Of a DNA stretch of 64,000 bases, positions 1-10,087 are shown piece after piece. Below the pieces are notes generated by a model. That model ran no database searches, was not told where the DNA came from, and was given only the letters and a program-made list of their open reading frames with translations. The DNA lies in contig JAUIRK010001040.1 of NCBI GenBank assembly GCA_030549495.1, positions 372,001-436,000 on the forward strand, in the 5' to 3' direction. How positions within the stretch are numbered: position 1 is the first letter of the stretch; each line of letters opens with the position of its first letter. Source of the stretch: Nectonema munidae (taxonomy: Eukaryota; Nematomorpha; Nectonematoida; Nectonematidae). Both the position numbers and the translations under genes were made by a program.

Positions 1-1131
1 ATAAAAAAAAATATAATAACATGTGTATAAAAATACGCTAAAATAAGGACCCATAACAGTGATGGCAAACTATTTATCCAAACAAACTGGCATTTCATAA
101 ACATGAGTGTTACCTCCGTTTGAGCAACAGAAAGAAATGGAAATCGTCTGCTTTAAATAAATAAAATTTCATTGAAAAAGAAAGTAGACGATTGCACTTA
201 AAAATTCTGCTGTTCAAAGGCTTAATGAAAGAAGACTGGATGAGTAGTGACATTTGTCATTTATTATTAACCCATTTACGACCAATGTTCCTATTTGGGA
301 ACATCTAATTTAATGTATCTAATTTGATACAATTCAAAGTTGGAAATTTTTAGGTCAGATATATATTTAAGCAATTTCAATTATTGTTAAGCATATTTCA
401 TCTGTCATTTAATTGGCCTGAAAATTAAGCTTTAATTTTATTATTTACAATTTTTAATAAATTCAATATCAATGCCAACACTCTACAATAACAAAATATG
501 ATGGCTCGCGTGCCAGAAATCATGAGATTGCGTGCCACCTTTGACATGCGTACAATATGTTCGCGATCACTGGCTAATATGGCCATGTTCATAATCTACT
601 TATGAAAATTTCAAATCTACTTTCGCATACTTTGTGAATTCGTTTGATTGTAGTACTATTCAAAGTTGATTTCAAATTTCTAAAGATACACTTATCAAAA
701 AAGGTAATGAAGAGTTGTTGTTATAAAAAATCAGAGATCTGAGCTTGCAAATGCATCACAAAGCATTAAATACTTTAGTATAATTTTGAAAATTGATGCC
801 AGAATCAGAAAAATTTTCCTTTTAGGTACAGCCTATTGCTGTGAAACTTTGTATTACAAAATAAAATTTAACTTTTCTGTTATAAGCAAAAAATATAATG
901 GAGAACTAACGCAAACTCTAGTTTTAGTTAGTTTATTAGTTTTAGTTTGGACTTTACACCCAATTTTAAAGGGATATCCAAAAATGTTTTAATGAATAAA
1001 ATTCTTAAAGTAAATCTGTTTTTTCACAATAACTTAAAAATGAATAAAAAAAAAGATGTTTTGCCTTTATTAAATTCAACAAATTATCATTAAACTAAAT
1101 AAACAAATAGTAGAAAATATTTGAAAATAAC
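1..1131. other. AT-rich non-coding, probably second intron of V-ATPase C
   Basis: No conserved coding block was found on either strand. The stretch lies 3' of the second V-ATPase C exon on the minus strand, so it is likely intron. It holds an imperfect hairpin around 143-195 (ATCGTCTGC... against ...GTAGACGAT) and the end of a TTAA-type miniature element at 271. Confidence 0.5.
267..340 (+). mobile_element. TTAA miniature element, one end only (subfamily B)
   Basis: TTAA at 267-270 is followed by CCCATTTACGACCAATGTTCC and a small hairpin, ATGTTCC/GGAACAT. The same end recurs at 31049 and, inverted, at 16560. The opposite end is not recognisable here. TTAA targets and CCC termini are piggyBac-like; autonomy is not possible at this size. 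Confidence 0.6.
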
Positions 1132-1386
1132 CCTTCAACGTAAACATCAAGTTTTGACAGACTTTCTGACAAGGCAACAAGCGTATCCAGTGTTCCGACC
1201 TAAAAACAAAAAAAATTAAAAAAACTTAAAATAAAAATATGAATATAAAACAAACCTTAAGATCAGGAATATTAAATTTGGAAAATTCGCAAAAATCTAA
1301 GTTCATTTTATTGCAGAGTTTTTCCCATGTTGCTTGCAAATCTGGCTCCCCAGGTACAGATATTAAGAAGTAGTCCTTTTGATTCA
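1132..1386 (-). CDS. Vha44: V-type proton ATPase subunit C, first two coding exons
   Basis: Two exons on the minus strand, 1386-1256 and 1199-1132, are separated by a 56-base GT-AG intron (1255-1200). They read MNQKDYFLISVPGEPD..., then ...[10 protein letters not shown] joined to VGTLDTLVALSES...KLDVYVEG. This matches the N-terminus of V-ATPase subunit C (human begins MTEFWLISAPGE and continues [32 protein letters not shown]). The subunit sits in the peripheral stalk, bridging the V1 and Vo sectors, and controls reversible assembly of the proton pump on endomembranes. The first exon follows the acceptor TTTTTCAG and begins with TG, so the start codon appears split, with its A in an upstream 5' UTR exon that I could not locate. 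The second exon ends GG before a GTTATT donor. About 66 of roughly 380 residues are present; the third exon was not found in 1-1131 and probably lies off the window. No disruption is seen. The symbol follows Drosophila usage. Confidence 0.9.
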
Positions 1387-1668
1387 CTGAAAAATTGTGC
1401 ATATATTAATGAAATAGAAATTAGGTGAAGTTGGAAAGAAGACATTAAAATATTAATGATAACTTCTCCAATCTGCCACATGAATAAAATAATTTAGAAA
1501 CATGATCCTCAATGAAAGATGTATTTGATTTATGTAGAAATATTGATTCTGAATATGATGCAAGTGAATCTAGAAAATGACTGGAAGAACAAAATAATAT
1601 AAAGGAAACGATGAATGTGAAGGAATAAGTATATATATGCCCTTCTCTAACACAAACAACAGGCAGGG

Positions 1669-1982
1669 GAGCAGCGTAGCCAGAAAAAAGTTTTGAACTT
1701 TTCGTTGTCATGGCACCCATCCGTATATGTGAAGACGTCAAAGTGTGAAGAGTTCCCATACAACTAACAGAAAAAGCATGGCGATAGTTATTACTTTATT
1801 ATTAAAGTCTTCTATGGATGTTGTGCGGCACATGATATATTGTGAGAAAATGAACTATATATAAATGTAATTATAATATTTATGTATGACATCATATAAG
1901 ATACATGGGGGGGGGGGGCACTATAAGGAACATAGAGGGAGAGGGCACGGCCCCTCGTGCCCCATGTCTAGTTACGCCACTG
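1669..1982. mobile_element. hAT-type miniature element with G tract
   Basis: The ends are GAGCAGCGTAGCCAG and CTAGTTACGCCACTG, a degraded form of the inverted repeat CAGTGGCGTAGCCAG. Flanks AGGCAGGG (1661-1668) and AAGCAGGG (1983-1990) match at 7 of 8 positions, as expected for an 8-bp hAT target duplication. A run of about 10 G lies near 1909. No transposase is present. Confidence 0.7.
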
Positions 1983-1990
1983 AAGCAGGG

Positions 1991-2640
1991 AAAGATAAAT
2001 TAGTGGAGTTAAAAAGGCGCCTTTTCAAAAAAGTATACTTAAAATATTACATCGTATCCTACAATACTAATGTTAATGATCATTGGAAAAAGCTGATATA
2101 CAATAATATTTAGGTTAATTTTTTTAAAAAGCAACTTTTTGTAGCCGTTAAGTTAATTTTGGAATGATTTATAGGTCAACTTTTGTTGCCCGTACTTATA
2201 ACTAACTATATGACTAGTTAACTAAGCAACTATTTGATTAACTAACTGACTAGCTAATTATAATATACTAACTTTTAATGTTAGAGCATTTTTATAAAAT
2301 TGATAAAAGAATAAAATATCATTCAAATAAAAATATAGCCAAAGAAGGACAAATTTTCGACCACTATATGCTCATCAACATATCAATCACCTTCAAAAAA
2401 AATATGATAACAGGTGTAGCTCTGGAGATTCGTCATATCAATAATCGGATAGGGATTGGAAATCACTTACGAAAAATACCGAAGTATGTTGATTTTGATC
2501 TTTGGTACCGTTTTTTATCGAACATGTGATTATCAAGTTCAAACGAGTAAAGTTGAGTGATAAGTTATTCTAGCCAATAAGGTTTTGCGATTTATTAGTT
2601 CACCACAAACACATGTAATATATCCACATAAAAAATATAA
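1991..2640. other. AT-rich stretch, nothing recognised
   Basis: Includes simple TAACTAAC-like AT sequence around 2200-2270 and an 83-codon open frame at 2278-2529 with no recognisable domain. I see no gene. Confidence 0.5.
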
Positions 2641-2648
2641 TATTGTAT

Positions 2649-3975
2649 TAGTGATGGGACGATTAATCGGAATCGTATCGGAATAATCGGAATATCGGAA
2701 ATTTTCTCTTGCATCGGAAATCGGAATCGGAGTGGAAATATTTCAACTCGCTCCGATACCAAAACGATTCCAATTTAATACGTTACATTGATTTTCTTTA
2801 CTTAGGATTTTATTGTATAAATGATTTTACTACTTAGTGTGTAGAATCACTTGATTCGACAAAATTATTAATTATAAAAAAATTTAACATTTTTTTGTGT
2901 TAATTGTGCATTATTATGTTTAGGCTACTTTTTTTGTAAATTTTGTGTTATAATTTAATATAAAAAATTTTCATGTACATTTTAAATGTTAAAACCGCAT
3001 GTATCGAACTATGAGTAATTGGTCTAGTGCGGGACACAAGCCCAACGCACAACCCACTCATTAAATACATTAGTTCAAATAAATTTTATTTAAATAATAA
3101 ATTAAAACTAATTGTAAAAGCTCATTGTGTAAGTCAGATGTGTCGATCATTCGCTTAAATCGAAGATGATACTGGTCCCCATCGCATTTAAGAACTAATA
3201 ACATTGTAGAAACTTTTCTTAACTCGAAGTGATAATGAGCGAAGCGTTGAATTCAATTTCAGTTTTGAAAAATGTTTTACTGAGATTAAAAAAAGAAAAT
3301 TTCAAAATGAGAAAGAAACCAAGAAAAAGAAGTCATAAATTTTATATATAACAACAACTCGAAAACTAGAGACTGAAATAACGAAATATTTAAAATATAA
3401 ATTAATAGAAAAAAACTCAAGTCCGTTTGAATGGTGGAAAGCTAACAAAGAAGACCTTCCAATATTGGCGTTTTTTTTTCAAAAAAGTATTTATGTGCTC
3501 CGCCTTCTTCAGTTGAAAGTGAAAGAGTTTTTAGTATTGGAGGAAATATTTATTCTCCTAAAAGAAATCGCTTAGAAACAAAAACAGGAGAAATGCTTGT
3601 TTTTGCACTATAATTTACGAAAGCTCCAATTTAATTACGATTGATTCAAAAGATCTCTATGTAATATTAATAAAATTTTATTCTATCATTATAAGCTGAA
3701 TATGCTTCTCACTGCTCAAAATTATGACTATAGTTTTTTTAATTTTCAAAATTTATACTCAAAATTTTCAAAAGTGGATTATTTATATAATTTTGCCATA
3801 TTGAGGATATTTATTCGCAAAAAGTGATAGAAATTAATTGAAGTTCAAAATAATATTAAAAAGTTATTTCAAGTTGTAATATTTTAGAATCGGAATTGTA
3901 TCGGGAATCGTATCGGGAACAGGTATATTAAATAGAATCGGAATCGTTATTAATTTTGGTATCGTCCCATCACTA
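2649..3975 (+). mobile_element. hAT element, internally decayed, with target duplication
   Basis: Terminal inverted repeats are TAGTGATGGGACGA at 2649 and TCGTCCCATCACTA ending at 3975. The element is flanked by a perfect 8-bp duplication, TATTGTAT (2641-2648 and 3976-3983), diagnostic of hAT transposition. Subterminal ATCGGAATCG-type repeats cluster inside both ends. At 1.33 kb it is shorter than an autonomous hAT (usually 2.5-5 kb). Only the transposase C-terminus remains. A tRNA-like stretch with a GTTCGATAC box lies reversed near 2990-3060 and may be a SINE inside the element. Confidence 0.92.
3420..3613 (+). pseudogene. hAT transposase C-terminal dimerisation domain (fragment)
   Basis: The reading gives SPFEWWKANKEDLPILA, then, after a shift of frame in the T-run near 3471-3480, KYLCAPPSSVESERVFSIGG and NRLETKTGEMLVFAL followed by TAA. 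The WW-K-N and S-ERVFS-GN motifs are signatures of the hAT C-terminal dimerisation domain (hATC). It lies inside the element with 8-bp flanks, so it is that element's own transposase tail. The catalytic DDE core is missing. Confidence 0.85.
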
Positions 3976-3983
3976 TATTGTAT

Positions 3984-4330
3984 ATAATAATTGGAAAATG
4001 AAAAGTTTTAGAAGTTATATTTTAATTAACAAAATATTTAAATGATCTTTAATCACGTTGTTGAATATTTATAAATATCTAACTAGCAAATTCATTCTAT
4101 ATCTAACGTATACGCTTCCTATACACACTTTTTCACCACAACAACTATTTTGTTAATTTTTTAATTGATACTTGTAAATTAACATTTCTAAATAATGTTT
4201 TATTTAATACTTATAATCCTAATAAAAACAAGGTTATGTTTCAAAAAGACACGAGAAGAAATATTGTATTCAACCTGAGTAATTATGAACTTAAGATAGA
4301 AGAAACCATAGTTTTGAAAAAAGGGCTTAA
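3984..4330. other. AT-rich spacer, nothing recognised
   Basis: Plain AT-rich sequence between the hAT element and the next TTAA element; no coding or repeat signature seen. Confidence 0.5.
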
Positions 4331-4334
4331 TTAA

Positions 4335-4464
4335 CCCGTTAATGACCAGAATAACCAGACGATATCTAGTATATAGCAGAAGATTTGTATTAAAAAGGAT
4401 TAATAAAGGCAGACGATTCACATTTTTGTAAAGTCGAGATATGTCGACTGTGGTCGATAACCGG
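4335..4464. mobile_element. TTAA miniature element, complete (subfamily A)
   Basis: TTAA at 4331-4334 and 4465-4468 flank 130 bp. The ends read CCCGTTAATGACCAG and, inverted, CCGGTTATCGACCACAG. Just inside the right end is a hairpin, AGTCGA...TCGACT. Related to copies at 39392-39520 (same subfamily) and 271, 16455, 31049 (subfamily B). TTAA duplication suggests mobilisation by a piggyBac-type transposase. Confidence 0.8.
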
Positions 4465-4468
4465 TTAA

Positions 4469-4972
4469 TGAAATTGATGTAATGTCTGAAGTTAAACTTT
4501 TTTATTGAGGTGTTTTTTTGTTTCTGGCAAAACTGTTAAATTTAGCAAATCAAAATCAAATAAAAGAAAGTTTTATTGGCAATATTCTTGTAAGAATTCT
4601 TTATTAAATGGTTGTTTTAAGAAGGTGTGGCTTTATGCGAATAATGGCCTTTTATAAGATGTTAAGTTTACTAATAGTGTATATAATTCTTACAAAAGAA
4701 AAAAAACTTTTAAATACTAGCAAAAAAAGATATATATATATATAATTGAGAAAATTGAAAATTAGTCAAAAATGTTTGGAATAAAATTTGTTAAAAAACC
4801 TTAAATTTATATGAATTAGTTATGCCATTCCCTATATGAAACTAAACATTACATCATAATGAATTTGTACAGAAAATAATACCATAAGTGCAAAATAAAC
4901 TCTATACAAATTTTTTAAAAACACAACTTTTGTGAATAAAATTACAATCATTTACATGCTTATAGTAATATA
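4469..4972. other. AT-rich spacer
   Basis: Only AT-rich sequence and a short (TA)n run near 4730; no gene seen. Confidence 0.5.
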
Positions 4973-5115
4973 GGGGCGTGAGTAAGGTTGGTTAGGTACT
5001 GGGTTTCGATAACTCAAGGTCTTGGGTTCGATCCTGCATCAAGCCTACTTTCCTCATAGATCGATATAAGAGGTGCAATTGTGCCTTCTCGATTAAAACA
5101 CCCCACGGTACCTTT
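4973..5115 (+). repeat. tRNA-like SINE, family 1
   Basis: Begins GGGGCGTGAGTAAGG, has a polymerase III box B-like GGTTCGATCC near 5025-5036, then GCATCAAGCC, and ends near CCCCACGGTACCTTTA. The same unit recurs at 7731-7850 (minus), 25914-26053 (minus) and 54262-54386 (plus), with a diverged copy near 5955-6090 and a 3'-end fragment at 11901-11930. Copies are moderately diverged, so the family is not very recent. Confidence 0.75.
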
Positions 5116-7730
5116 ACATATATAAGTTTTATCAACAAAAAATTTGAAGGAAGTTGTAAAAACATTGCGAACTATATTATTCAGGGCAATCTTGATAATA
5201 TAAAAAACGAAAACATTAAATAAAATGAATACCTAAGAATAAAGATGCTATAAACTTGAATTCTCGAATAAAAGACTTGAATCTTTAAAAACTATATTTA
5301 GCAAATATAATAATGGCGTTTATCCCAAAGTGTGTATTCGATTACGTTAACTCTTTCAGATACAGTAATCAATTGGAATCACCATTTAAAATGTTAAATT
5401 ATAGAGAATCTTGAAAAATTTTCGGGTACCTTGTTCAAATTCCTATCTATGTTACTGCCTCTAATCAACTATGGCCCAAATTCAGATTAACTCTAAAATC
5501 TGAATTCATATATAATATAGTAAGAATTATATTTGATAATAATGAAATTCAGATTATTATTATATCGATTGAACCCGAATTTGATATAAAAAATTCAAAT
5601 ATCAAGATTTTACCTTGAAACAAAAAAGGTAATATCTAAAATCTGCTCACAAGGGAAAGATGTCTTTTAAGTAATTATAATAAAGATATCGGATATATTG
5701 CACAATTAACGGAAAAAAAAATTAGATTTATGCACAAAAATAAAGATACCAATGCTGAAATAAAAGCAATTAAGTTTTCGGCCCCAACCTCTTCTCCTCT
5801 TTGAATTAGTAGCATATTAGTGTATAATTCAATCAAATTTTATTTGATTTTGTATAAGAGAGTTTGGACTTTGCATAGTTCAGATACGTAAAATGATATG
5901 AATTTATATTCTTCGAGTAATAGAAACATTTCTATTTGCAATGTTTTAGTATTTTAAGTGAGTTGGTGATGTTGACAAGATACCGAAAAAGTGTCATGTT
6001 AGATCAAGCATCGAACCTTCATCACTTATAGTTTGATATACGGGGTGCAATTGGAGTTTCTCTATGAAAACAATCGAGGATACCCTTACCTTTAGAATTT
6101 AAAATGATAAAAAAATAATAATTTTCTTCTAGGTTCGCCACTGAGACACACACACACACTTGAAGTGTAAACGTAGGCGGAAGGGAAAATATTAATCACA
6201 AGATATTAGATCACATTGAAGAGCTCATAATGTTTTTCGAAAAAAATCAAAAGTCTACAGTAGCGTAGCATTGAACTTGAAGGAGAGGAGGAGAGGGATC
6301 GCTCAAAAATAATTTCCAGTAAGATGGCCCACTTGAAGTTATTGACAAAACTTTACTGTCTCACAAAAAATAAAAAGCTGTTTTAACACTTTGAGAACGT
6401 GTGTTACAGCAGTGTCGGAGGAAATAAAAATCATCTCAAAGAAAGCAGGCGATAAATCAAGAAAATTGAGATACTCAAGGGGCTAAGTTATATGAAAACT
6501 CATTGTTTATTTTGGAGAGCCTTGGGCATACACCTTTGAGAACCAATGTGACATCAGTATACAAAAAATGAAAATAATAATGCTTATACTTTGTAGCTGA
6601 TACGTAAGATGATATGAATTAATATTTACGTAGAGGAAGCATTACACTAAAGATAGGTGTTCATTTTCAATGCGTTAGTATTCTATCTGAGGGAAAAGGT
6701 AAAAAAAAATTTTTAGAATTTAAAAAATTATAAAAATTCGATGCTTCATCACAACAAGGCCGATAGTAAAGCGTGTGTTATTAGTTTCCTATAATTTCTT
6801 TGTTTAGTGAACAGAGATATCTTGACAGAGTTAAAAGTTAAACGAAAGAAACTCAATTTGTAAAGTTTAAAACGTAAGAATAATGTTCGATAATTGGGTA
6901 ATCGCTATATAAAAATTAAATAGATCATATATAAATGACTGCTTTTCAAAAAATAATTACTTTGTTAGTTGGATAATTTTAATAGAATCATTCATTTATC
7001 GACATCTTGTAAAAAATACACATTCGCTTTATCTGGCAGTTTGCATAGTTTTCTACTTTGTAAGGTTGCTTTTAATCACTCTTTATTACTCTGATGAATT
7101 TAATTATATTAATTATCTGGTTTGACAACCAGAAATATAAGATAATGAATAAATGGGTGAAAAGACTTTCGCGCGTCCCGTAAGAACTCTCCTCATTAAA
7201 ATCCTAATTTTTATATATGCAATCCCACTCTTCAGATCACTTTTAAATTGTCGCAGATTTGGTTTAGTTGTAGAATCTTAAAAAAAATTAAAATTTTAGT
7301 TTACATTCACTAATTTTTTATGTCAAAAAAAAGTTTATAGAAATTTACATCGAAATATTCGATTTATCTCTTTTTTAGTAAAAAGGTTATCTTTTACTTA
7401 CAAATAATTTTTCATATTTATTTACTTGAGTAAGAAATAAAAAATTTGGTTCTTGACTTTTTCTAATTCTATTTTTGTTCGGATTTGATCATCTAAAAAA
7501 CTACTTTAAAAATAAGTTGCCCATCCCCTACCTATATTTAAATAATTACTTTTTTAACCATTTTAGAAAATGTAAAAAAAAAATTTTTAAGTAAAAATAA
7601 TCAAAAATTAAAGATTGGTTTTAAGTCTTTTACTGTCTCTATTCTATGTTCTCTACTTTGGAATATTGAAATTTTAAAATATTTTTATAGGAGGATTGCT
7701 AACTTTAAAAACTCTTTAAAAATATAATTG
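5116..7730. other. Gene-free region with old repeats
   Basis: No coding block seen. It holds a diverged family-1 SINE near 5955-6090, a (CA)n run near 6150, and a diverged direct duplication of about 100 bp: 5870-5960 and 6585-6690 share GATACGTAARATGATATGAATT and a TTAGTATT end. Possible miniature-element ends of the CAGTGGCG type sit at 6133-6144 and 6254-6265. Confidence 0.55.
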
Positions 7731-7850
7731 GTAAAGGTATTGGGGTGTTCTCATCGAGAAGGCACAATTGCACCGCTTGTATCAAACTATGAGAAAATAG
7801 GCTTGATACGGAATCGAACCCACCACCATGAGTTGTCGAAATTCTTTATA
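7731..7850 (-). repeat. tRNA-like SINE, family 1 (minus copy)
   Basis: Reverse complement of the 4973-5115 unit: GTGTTCTCATCGAGAAGGC, TAGGCTTGATACGG and GGTTCGATTCC (box B, read on the minus strand). Confidence 0.65.
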
Positions 7851-8294
7851 GTTAATAGCTATAAAAATAATAAAAATAGCTTCGATAACAATTGCGCTGC
7901 TTGTGTGTAAATATCCAGTAAGAAAAAAGTTTTCAAATGTAACAAACGTATAAAGATTATAGTGACCTTTGATGAAAAAAAAATTTTTAACGCGAGTCTG
8001 ACAATATTCATTCATATAAAATTGTAACGATTAAAAACAATTTTTCTCTCATTTAAAAACAAACAAATTTTCATTTTTGAAAAGTGTTTGGTGTTATGAT
8101 AGAATTAAATTTTTACCAAAAATCTCTGTGATTAATTTGAATAGCTGAACTTTGGTATCATGAAAAAAGGTTCTAAAAATATTGAAATTATATTCCAATA
8201 AAAACTAATTTATAATGAGATAAAATAGAATTATTTTAATTTAACTCCAAATACAAATGAGAGAGAAACAGTGGCGTAGCCAGAAAAAAGAAAA
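7851..8294. other. AT-rich spacer with a miniature-element end
   Basis: No gene. CAGTGGCGTAGCCAGAAAA at 8270-8288 is the exact end sequence of the CAGTGGCG hAT-type family, directly before the LINE begins; no partner end is visible. Confidence 0.5.
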
Positions 8295-10087
8295 AGAAAA
8301 CCACTAAGTTTAATATGTCTACAAGATCCGTGGTTAAAAAATAATGATGCTTGCCTTCATTTACCTTATTATCATACTAGTAGTTTTCCAGGACGCTGTT
8401 CAAATCATGTTGGGCTTTTGTTTTATGTTAAGGAAAATATTAATTATCAAGTCAATGAGGGGCAATATGATATTGGTTCGTTTGAATATGAAAGCATTAC
8501 TCTTCATTTTGCCAAAAAAAATAAGCTTACTGTCCATAATATTTATAGAGTGCCGACTACAAATAAAGATATTCTAAACAAGTTTTTTTCTTTCTTTGAA
8601 AACTTGATTTTTACTAAAGATAGGAAAAATTTTAATATCTTTTGTGGTGACTTCAATTTTGATTTGTTGAAGATAGAGAATTATCTAACTCAAAAGTTTT
8701 TGAATTTAACGATAGCTGGGTCACTTATTCCAACTATTACATTCCCCACGCGGTATGCAAGTAAAACCTTAATTGATCATTTTTTTATAAGTAGTAAACT
8801 TGCAGATTACAAAGCCTTTAATTGCATGTCTTTTTTTTCAGACCATGTTCCAATTCTTTTATCAACAAATCTTAAGGTTAATAGTATAAATAAAAAAAAG
8901 TTGTGTTAAGTATTTGATGAAGGGTTGTTCTATGAACTATCTACAAATGTTGAATGGCAAAAATTTCCTGAGTTATACGCTAATGATGCTTCTAAACTCT
9001 TAGAGCAGATAACTTTTACAATATCAGAAACAATTAAAAAGTGCACCTCATTAGCTGAATTTAAAAAAAAATAAATTTAAATTTAAAATCAACTCTTGGA
9101 TAACTCTAGAAGTCATAAAAATGATATGAAAAAAAGCGTGATAAACTTTATCAAAAATATAAAAAAAAAGTGGAAATTTATTGATAAAAAATAAATATAT
9201 CATCTTAAGAAATTTTATTAAACATAGAATGAGAGATTTGAAGCAAAAATATTTTTTTGATCACTTTTCAAACTGTAGTTCGACGCAAATTACTTGGAAT
9301 AGCATCAATAAGATTCTAAAAGGAGAAAAGGATAAAAAATATTAATAAAATCAGAAATTGGATACTATGATTATTGTTCACTAGCCAGCAAATGAAATGA
9401 AAATTTTGCCTTTGTAACAAACGATTTCCCATCAGAAGAAGCTTGTCTACACCACTTTAGGAACGTTAAAGATTCATTTGAATTTCATTACTGTTCTACT
9501 GTGAAGTTGCTGTCTATCATTGATAAAATGAAAAGTAGTAAATCTAAGGATATTTATGGGATTTCAATATATAATGTAAAGTTGATAAGAGACATAATAT
9601 CTACTGCTTTATGCCACGGTATAAATCTTTGTTTATATAATTCTACATTTCCTGATGTTTTGAAGCAGCATAAGGTAATATCTATTTACAAAAAAATGAT
9701 AAAAATTGCCTTAAGAACTATAAACCTATATCGATAGTTCCTACACTTTCTAAAATTTTTGAGAAATACATAAATGATCAATTAAGGGATTATTTGAACT
9801 CGATAAATTATCTGAATGATTACCAGTTTGGGTTTCGTAAGTATTACTCCACGGAATATTTTCATACATGCTTGATTCAAAAAGTTGTTGAAATTTTAGA
9901 GAAAAAAGATGAAGCTATATTGTTTCTTTTTGATCTATCAAAGGCATTTGATAGGGTCAGACATTCGATTATCATGAATAACTTGAATGAATGCAATTTA
10001 AGTAGCAATTCTTTGTTTTTTTTACATTCTTACTTATCTGGTAGAAGTCAAATAGTAAAAGTAAATGATGCCGTTTCTGACAAGTTA
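8295..10087 (+). mobile_element. Jockey/CR1-group LINE, 5' part (endonuclease and N-terminal RT)
   Basis: Non-LTR retrotransposon, 5'-truncated inside its endonuclease domain. The endonuclease frame (8418-8909) shows the catalytic CGDFNFDLL block at 8639-8665, FPTRYASKTLIDHFF, and the terminal FFSDHVPILL motif. The reverse transcriptase then reads SIVPTLSKIFEKYINDQL, NYLNDYQFGFRK, and FDLSKAFDRV with the first catalytic Asp at 9929-9958. Several stops and frame changes lie between (for example around 8909 and 9075-9500), so the copy is dead. The 3' half resumes at 12326 after a Tigger insertion. Clade assignment within CR1/Jockey is uncertain. Confidence 0.88.

Noticed and set aside
8344-8577. 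77-codon frame beginning MMLAFIYLIIILVVF
   Set aside because: Alternative frame of the LINE endonuclease region.
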